Shown: positions 40,809-45,531 of the stretch, one piece after another
How the letters are laid out: each line of letters opens with the position of its first letter
Position numbering within the stretch: position 1 is the stretch's first letter
Source: a virus
Virus record (IMG/VR): IMGVR_UViG_3300027741_003638
Location: 1-45,531 of that record
Direction: 5' to 3' (one strand)
DNA length: 45,531 bases
The notes under the pieces: model-generated
Databases searched by the model: none
What the model was told of the DNA's origin: nothing
Seen by the model: only the letters and a program-made list of their open reading frames with translations
Made by a program: the position numbers and the translations under genes

Positions 40809-41684
40809 ATGAAGTTTGTAGAATTTCTAGAAAAACCAAAGAATATGTCTGCTGCTGACGGCGGCTCACAGAGTGAATCTGTTATTAGCGAAAAAGATGA
40901 CAATGAAAAAACACATGCACCCTACCCTGGGCAGAGTTCGGGCAGACTGAAAAACTACATCAAACGTAACTATGGTGGCAAAATTTCCTGTAGAAAAGCC
41001 GGTTCGGTTCTAAATGATCCCAATGCAGGCAATTTCTATAAAAAACGAGCCAAATGGTACAAGAGCCTGCACTGTCTTGGTCGCAAACAGGTGAGAGAAG
41101 ATGACGAAGGTGCTGTTTTGACCATTTTTGACATAGATGACACGCTGATGAAAACCACTGCAACTGTTTTGATCCGCAGGCCAGACGGGTCAAAACAAGA
41201 ACTAACTTCTGCTGAATTCAACCATTATAAGTTAAAGCCGGGTGAAGAATTTGATTTTGGTCGGTTTAAAGATGCGGAACTTTTTCGCGCCACCAGTAGA
41301 CCCATCAAAGATCTCTGGAGAACTGCACAGCAAACAGTGAATACAGTAGGTCGTCGTCCAGGTTCGCGTGTAGTTATAGTTACAGCGCGCAGTGACCTTG
41401 ACGACAAGAGCAAGTTTCTCAAAACTTTTGAAGATCATGGCCTAGATATGAGCAAGGTGCATGTGTTCCGTGCAGGCAATCTTGGTTCTGGCAGTTCGGC
41501 TGAAAACAAGAAAATTATCATAGAAAAATTACTGAGAACTGGTAGATTTACTGAAACTCGGCTATTTGATGATCATATGGCCAATCTTCAAGCATTTCTA
41601 TCTTTGAAAACACAGTTTCCACATGTGGTATTCAAGGCCTATCCTGTGGTCAATGGCAAAATGGGCAGACCAATTATTGTTTAA
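40809..41684 (+). CDS. HAD-superfamily phosphatase with N-terminal phage domain (291 aa)
   Basis: The first ~100 residues are a separate domain (GKISCRKAGSVLNDPNAGNF, then KKRAKWYKSLHC) seen in other aquatic phage proteins. The C-terminal part is a HAD phosphatase: FDIDDTL (Asp108, Asp110, Thr112), VIVTARSD (motif II) and RLFDDHMANL (motif IV acidic pair). The layout is close to polynucleotide 3'-phosphatases and viral HAD enzymes. It may repair DNA or RNA ends next to the ligase and nucleotidyltransferases (inference). AGGA lies before the ATG. Confidence 0.82.
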   Translation: MKFVEFLEKPKNMSAADGGSQSESVISEKDDNEKTHAPYPGQSSGRLKNYIKRNYGGKISCRKAGSVLNDPNAGNFYKKRAKWYKSLHCLGRKQVREDDEGAVLTIFDIDDTLMKTTATVLIRRPDGSKQELTSAEFNHYKLKPGEEFDFGRFKDAELFRATSRPIKDLWRTAQQTVNTVGRRPGSRVVIVTARSDLDDKSKFLKTFEDHGLDMSKVHVFRAGNLGSGSSAENKKIIIEKLLRTGRFTETRLFDDHMANLQAFLSLKTQFPHVVFKAYPVVNGKMGRPIIV

Positions 41685-41729
41685 GAGACGTAATCTCTGC
41701 TATGTTTATGCACAGAATTGGAGATAATC

Positions 41730-42221
41730 GTGACTGTTTTGATTGCACATCGTGGATTGACTCGGGGTCCAGACCCCCATATTGAAAATACACATTCAGC
41801 CATTACGCAGGCTAGACAACAGGGCTATGATGTTGAGATAGATGTTTGGTACTGTGATGGTTCATGGTGGTTGGGTCATGATCAGCCACAATATGCACTA
41901 GATCTTGCCTGGCTGAGAACCATGGATCGACAAGATAATCTTGACATGCACCACGTATGGATACATGCCAAAGACATAAAAACTCTCTATCAACTGAGAC
42001 TGTGTCGCTGGGGCGGCCATGTGTTTTTCCATGAAAATGATCCTGTGACTTTGACCACAAGTGGATATATTTGGACATTTCCGGGGCAGTCACTGACACC
42101 CTTGAGTGTGTGCGTTATGCCAGAATCGGCAGGCATGCTTGACACCATAGCCCAAGTTGATGTCTGGGGAATCTGTAGTGATTATATAGACAGTATTGCT
42201 TTGCAAGTAAACCAAAAATAA
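41730..42221 (+). CDS. GDPD-like protein, short (163 aa, GTG start)
   Basis: The N-terminus matches glycerophosphodiester phosphodiesterases: LIAHRGLTRG with the catalytic His-Arg, IENTHSAI with the metal-binding Glu, DVEIDVWYCDG and WLGHDQPQY with the second catalytic His. It is shorter than normal GDPD enzymes (about 240 residues) and lacks part of the C-terminal barrel, so activity is uncertain. Such short versions occur in phages. The GTG at 41730 was chosen because GGAG lies 6 nt upstream. It may act on lipid head groups or surface polymers. Confidence 0.78.
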   Translation: MTVLIAHRGLTRGPDPHIENTHSAITQARQQGYDVEIDVWYCDGSWWLGHDQPQYALDLAWLRTMDRQDNLDMHHVWIHAKDIKTLYQLRLCRWGGHVFFHENDPVTLTTSGYIWTFPGQSLTPLSVCVMPESAGMLDTIAQVDVWGICSDYIDSIALQVNQK

Positions 42222-42226
42222 CCGCC

Positions 42227-42234
42227 GATAAATA
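42227..42234 (+). promoter_or_regulatory. T4-like late promoter core
   Basis: GATAAATA ends 24 nt before the ATG at 42259. Confidence 0.6.
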
Positions 42235-42258
42235 TCCTACACAGCGTTGGGAATCATC

Positions 42259-43254
42259 ATGCAGACTATTCTGGTAGCCGGAGTTTTAAATCAGCCCTAT
42301 GGTAGTTGGCCAGCGGCCAGCCAAAGCGATGACGGCATAACTTGGAGCGACATCACTAGACCATTTGACGTTGGTGATTTCTGTACTGCTTTGGCCACAA
42401 ATGGTGGTGTGGTCGCAGTGGCTAATCAGCGAGGTTATCTAGCCACCACAACTGACATGGTCACATGGAGCCATACTGAGATCAATGATGGATTTGGCAC
42501 AGTTGGCCTTGGTCATGCCCGGGATCACAACGGTCATGATCATTGGTTGGCTGTGGGCAGTTACAATTACATCAATGGATACGGTCCCTATCCTGCCTTT
42601 TCAGAAGTGGCACAAATATATAGATCCAACCGCGCTGATCTTGGCTGGGCTATGGTTTGGACCAGCAACAACAACAGCCTCTTGTATCAAGTGGCATATT
42701 TTAAATCCGCACCAATAAGCAACAGCGAGACTGCTGATGTCTGGGTTGCTGTGGGCAATAATGGCAGCAACCGTGGTGAAATAATCTATAGCCTCGACTA
42801 TGGTCTATCATGGGCAGCAGCAGCAGTACCACAGGGTGTTGAAATTATCTACAGCACAGCGCTGTATCAAAGAGCAGGACAACTGGTGTGGTATTGGGGT
42901 TGCAAAGGCCGCTTGTTTATTACCAATTCGCTGCATGACACGGTCTGGGAAGAAGTGAGTTTGGATGCTGAAGATACTGCTGTGTCCATCACAGTCAACA
43001 GCACCGGTGCTATGGTGGTCACTGGGGTGAATAGGCTTTATATCACTCTAAACGGTTTGGTTTTTTCCAAATTCAGTGTATCTGGTTATGTTTTCAACGG
43101 TGTAACGGTGTTTGACTATGACAATGGTTCAAGATGGTTGGCCTGGGCACGCAGCGGGCTCAATCAATGGACCATGTGGTACACAGACAATCTCTTGTCC
43201 TGGGAACCCTGGAACAACGGTATTGAAGTACAGGGGTCAACTGTCAATGCTTGA
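42259..43254 (+). CDS. Asp-box (BNR-like) beta-propeller protein (331 aa)
   Basis: Several Asp-box-like turns S-x-D-x-G-x-T/S-W occur: SQSDDGITWSD, TTTDMVTWS, YSLDYGLSWA and YTDNLLSWEPW. With the even spacing of Trp-rich strands they suggest a beta-propeller, as in sialidase-like or photosynthesis-assembly-like folds. No signal peptide. The ATG at 42259 was chosen because GGGA lies upstream and the longer TTG start would include it. A late promoter suggests a virion or adhesion role. No catalytic sialidase arginine triad can be recognised. Confidence 0.72.
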   Translation: MQTILVAGVLNQPYGSWPAASQSDDGITWSDITRPFDVGDFCTALATNGGVVAVANQRGYLATTTDMVTWSHTEINDGFGTVGLGHARDHNGHDHWLAVGSYNYINGYGPYPAFSEVAQIYRSNRADLGWAMVWTSNNNSLLYQVAYFKSAPISNSETADVWVAVGNNGSNRGEIIYSLDYGLSWAAAAVPQGVEIIYSTALYQRAGQLVWYWGCKGRLFITNSLHDTVWEEVSLDAEDTAVSITVNSTGAMVVTGVNRLYITLNGLVFSKFSVSGYVFNGVTVFDYDNGSRWLAWARSGLNQWTMWYTDNLLSWEPWNNGIEVQGSTVNA

Positions 43255-43310
43255 TTGACCACCAGTTGCAGATAACCATATGCTTGATATACTGCAATAA
43301 GGAGTATAAA

Positions 43311-43583
43311 ATGAGTATAGGTTCACTTTCCGCTGGTGACAAGGCACGACTACAGGGTCTGATCAACGAAGGCGTGCAGGCCATGATTGATATTGCATCT
43401 ATGCGAGATGGCCTCAAGGAAACCATTGAAAACATCGCAGAAGAACTGGACATCAAAAAGACTGTGCTGAACAAGGCCATCACCATTGCCTTTAAAAACA
43501 ACCAAAACAAGGACAAACTGACCGAAAGCCGTGAAGAGTTGGACGAGGTTGAACAGGTGTTGATGGCAGCAGGTCGAGCATAA
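43311..43583 (+). CDS. T4 DsbA-like double-stranded DNA-binding protein (90 aa)
   Basis: A small, fully helical protein. Its second half (LKETIENIAEELDIKKTVLNKAIT, shown by the pattern AEELDIKKTVLNK; then REELDEVEQVL) follows the T4 DsbA pattern (AKDELGVDGKMFNKLL ... VELYDTVF). In T4, DsbA binds double-stranded DNA near late promoters. AAGGAG is 6 nt before the ATG. This would fit the many T4-like late promoters in the window. It is next to the epimerase gene (2-nt gap). Confidence 0.75.
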   Translation: MSIGSLSAGDKARLQGLINEGVQAMIDIASMRDGLKETIENIAEELDIKKTVLNKAITIAFKNNQNKDKLTESREELDEVEQVLMAAGRA

Positions 43584-43585
43584 AA

Positions 43586-44587
43586 ATGAAAAAATGGATC
43601 TTCATCACCGGAGGATGCGGCTACATAGGCAGCCATGTAGCAGCTGAAATCAAAGACAAGACTGACTATTCGGTGCTGTTGATCGATCGACGTGCTAAAG
43701 AATTAGTACACACTACTAAATTCTGCGATATGGTAGCCGATGAGGATTTTGCCAGCAAGGTCAGCCAGGAAGCCATTCGCGAATATCGACCAGAAACTGT
43801 GATACATCTGGCTGCCAACAGCACGATTGGTTCCAGTATGACCAATCCTGCTGGCACCTGGGAAAACAACGTGACCAAAATGCAGCAGTTGCTGTCATGC
43901 TGTGTGCAGAATCAAATTCGCAATGTAATTTTTGCCAGCAGCAGTTCGGTTTATGCAGATCAACATGTGGCCATTGATGAATCGCATGCATTGTCCCCCT
44001 ACAGTCCATATGCTACTACAAAGATGGTTGGCGAAATGATGCTGAGAGATTGGTACGGGGCGCATGGTATACGCAGCCTAAGCCTGCGTTTTTTCAACGT
44101 AGCAGGAGCACATACCAAATACGATCTTGGAGAGTTGCAGGGCAGCAGCCATTTGATGGCCAAGATTATGGAAAGTGTAGTAGATGGCCGTGATTTCACT
44201 GTATGGGGCAGGGACTGGCCTACTCCGGACAAGACTGCCATACGTGACTATACGCATGTCTTAGACATTACCGATGCAGTCTTATTGGCAATAAAATGGC
44301 TGCCAAACAATCACGGCGCGCATGTGATGAATCTTGGCGGTGGCCAAGGTCGCAGTGTACAGCAAATGATCAACACTACCGAACTGTTGTTGAGCAAACA
44401 ACTGCCATATCGATACGGCAATCGTTTGGATGGAGATAGTGCCATGAGATTTTCCAACAATGCTTGTGCATTAAAACTACTGGGTTGGCAACCCAGTCGT
44501 GGATTAAATGACATCATTTTGGACAGTTTCAAATGGTACAACAGTGACATGTATCGTTCATTAACGCAAGCAAAAATTGTCTATTGA
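43586..44587 (+). CDS. NAD-dependent epimerase, UDP-glucose 4-epimerase-like (333 aa)
   Basis: An extended short-chain dehydrogenase. GGCGYIGSH (residues 9-17) is the NAD-binding loop, SSSSVYAD contains the catalytic Ser/Thr position, and YATTK gives Tyr142 and Lys146. RFFNVAGA and the C-terminal segment are as in GalE. It would interconvert UDP-sugars for sugar modification, perhaps with the glycosyltransferase at 13131 (inference). It has almost no gap to the DsbA-like gene. Confidence 0.88.
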   Translation: MKKWIFITGGCGYIGSHVAAEIKDKTDYSVLLIDRRAKELVHTTKFCDMVADEDFASKVSQEAIREYRPETVIHLAANSTIGSSMTNPAGTWENNVTKMQQLLSCCVQNQIRNVIFASSSSVYADQHVAIDESHALSPYSPYATTKMVGEMMLRDWYGAHGIRSLSLRFFNVAGAHTKYDLGELQGSSHLMAKIMESVVDGRDFTVWGRDWPTPDKTAIRDYTHVLDITDAVLLAIKWLPNNHGAHVMNLGGGQGRSVQQMINTTELLLSKQLPYRYGNRLDGDSAMRFSNNACALKLLGWQPSRGLNDIILDSFKWYNSDMYRSLTQAKIVY

Positions 44588-44612
44588 ATGTCTCTGATAG
44601 AGAGATTATAAC
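44584..44612 (+). promoter_or_regulatory. Sigma70-type promoter of the DNA polymerase gene
   Basis: TTGAAT (44584-44589) and TATAAC (44607-44612) are 17 nt apart. The spacer holds the palindrome TCTCT-GATAG-AGAGA (44591-44605), a possible operator. The -35 overlaps the epimerase stop. Confidence 0.5.
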
Positions 44613-44631
44613 TGAGTTAGGAGGTACAGAC

Positions 44632-45531
44632 ATGTATGTTGATGCATTCTATGAACGTGATAAAAATCAAATATTAGTAGTAGAGCGCAACCGCGCTGGC
44701 AAACGCATCTACAACCAATTTCCTACCAAATACTGTGTGTATTGGCCCAGCGCTCGTGGCAAGTTTAAGAATATCTACGGTACTGCCTGTGAAAAGTATC
44801 AAACTACTAAACTGAAAGAATTTACACGAGAAATTAATATCATTCCCAAGTTGACTCAGCATGAATCGGATATCAATCCAGTGTTCCGCTGCTTCTATGA
44901 CAACTACAAGGGTGTACCGGGACCAGACCTGCATGTGGCTTTTTTTGACATTGAAACTGACTTTGATCCTTTACGTGGGTTTTCCAGCACAGATGATGCA
45001 TTTTCGCCAATAACTGCCATCTCAATCTATCTCAAATGGTTGGAAAGAAACTTTACCATGGTGATCAAACCCAAAGACATGGATCAAACCACTGCTGAAG
45101 AAATTGTAGCCAAATTTGCCGATACAGTTCTGTGTGAAAGCGAAAAAGAACTGCTAGAACTGTTTCTGGGCATCATAGATGATGCTGATGTGCTGAGTGG
45201 TTGGAATTCCGAAGGCTATGATATTCCCTATATACACAATCGCATAGTACAGGTCTTGGGCAAGGAAGAAACACGCAAGTTGTGTCTCTGGGGAAAATAT
45301 CCCAAGCGGCGTGAATACGAAGCCTATGGACGTCAGACTGTGACGTATGATCTAGTGGGTAGGATACACCTAGATTATCTACAACTGTATCGCAAAAATA
45401 CCTATCATGAAATGCACAGTTATCGTTTGGACTTTGTGGGAGAATATGAAGTTGGTGATAAGAAAACACATTACGAGGGCAGTTTAGATAGTCTCTACAA
45501 CAACGATTTTGAAAGATTCATAGAATATAAT
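44632..45531 (+). CDS. Family B DNA polymerase (T4 gp43-like), N-terminal part
   Basis: The first 300 codons, open at the window end. After an N-terminal domain, AFFDIETDF is exonuclease motif Exo I (Asp/Glu pair), and SGWNSEGYDIPYIHNR is Exo II (the N-x-x-x-Y/F-D motif). The sequence is most like T4-type replicative polymerases with proofreading; the polymerase domain lies beyond the window. GGAGG is 7 nt before the ATG. The position after a sigma70-type promoter suggests early or middle expression. Confidence 0.92.
   Translation, partial: MYVDAFYERDKNQILVVERNRAGKRIYNQFPTKYCVYWPSARGKFKNIYGTACEKYQTTKLKEFTREINIIPKLTQHESDINPVFRCFYDNYKGVPGPDLHVAFFDIETDFDPLRGFSSTDDAFSPITAISIYLKWLERNFTMVIKPKDMDQTTAEEIVAKFADTVLCESEKELLELFLGIIDDADVLSGWNSEGYDIPYIHNRIVQVLGKEETRKLCLWGKYPKRREYEAYGRQTVTYDLVGRIHLDYLQLYRKNTYHEMHSYRLDFVGEYEVGDKKTHYEGSLDSLYNNDFERFIEYN

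Noticed and set aside
1-45531. tRNA genes, integrase or transposase
   Set aside because: No cloverleaf, tyrosine or serine recombinase motif or DDE pattern was recognised by reading; a tRNAscan-SE run would be decisive for tRNAs.

Overview
The window looks like part of the genome of a large, strictly lytic, T4-like tailed phage (myovirus), probably from an uncultured aquatic phage of a proteobacterium. The grounds are: the start of a T4 gp43-type family B DNA polymerase at the right edge; an ATP-dependent DNA ligase; a T4 DsbA-like protein; T4-type late promoter cores (NATAAATA) placed just upstream of many genes on both strands; long collagen-like tail-fibre genes; a holin/spanin cassette; and many small unknown genes. 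It also carries genes known from marine phages as auxiliary metabolic genes. No integrase, insertion sequence, tRNA or CRISPR array was seen.

Layout. 1-5661 (minus): three large virion/tail-fibre-type genes, one cut by the window edge. 5688-11457 (minus): small genes, among them an A-type Fe-S carrier, a WGR-like protein, SpeD (SAM decarboxylase) behind a structured leader, Dps, a methyltransferase-fold protein and an alpha/beta hydrolase. 11536-14938 (mostly plus): Zn-peptidase, small virion-type proteins, glycosyltransferase, Fe/Mn superoxide dismutase. 15097-17672 (minus): a nearly complete RpoD-type sigma70, a metallophosphoesterase and an Hc1-like DNA-binding protein, with host-type promoters. 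17929-21471 (plus): three overlapping radical SAM genes. 21482-23933 (minus): holin, o-spanin-like lipoprotein, i-spanin-like protein and a secreted NUC1-family nuclease. 24009-30017 (plus): collagen/C1q fibre, LamG-like lectin, short collagen-like protein and an S53 sedolisin protease. 30035-31766: RyR-like protein, heme oxygenase and a ferredoxin-dependent bilin reductase (PcyA/PcyX type). 31767-32364: a gene-free, hairpin-rich segment. 32365-45531: DNA ligase, UV damage endonuclease, two pol-beta-type nucleotidyltransferases (one fused to an HxGH adenylyltransferase-like domain), HAD phosphatase, GDPD-like protein, Asp-box protein, DsbA-like protein, GalE-like epimerase and the N-terminal exonuclease part of DNA polymerase.

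How it fits together. Early/middle functions (sigma factor, ligase, polymerase, radical SAM operon) have sigma70-like promoters. Virion, lysis and several metabolic genes have T4-like late promoters. The late promoters fall into two spacing classes: a conventional one (start codon 18-34 nt after the core, usually with a Shine-Dalgarno sequence), and one in which the core lies only 4-7 nt before the start codon, implying leaderless mRNAs. The metabolic genes centre on iron, heme and redox (Fe-S carrier, Dps, SOD, heme oxygenase, bilin reductase) plus polyamine synthesis. The best candidates for undescribed biology are the three-gene radical SAM operon, the pseudoknot leader of speD, the leaderless late-gene class, the structured gene-free segment and the fibre-linked sedolisin.
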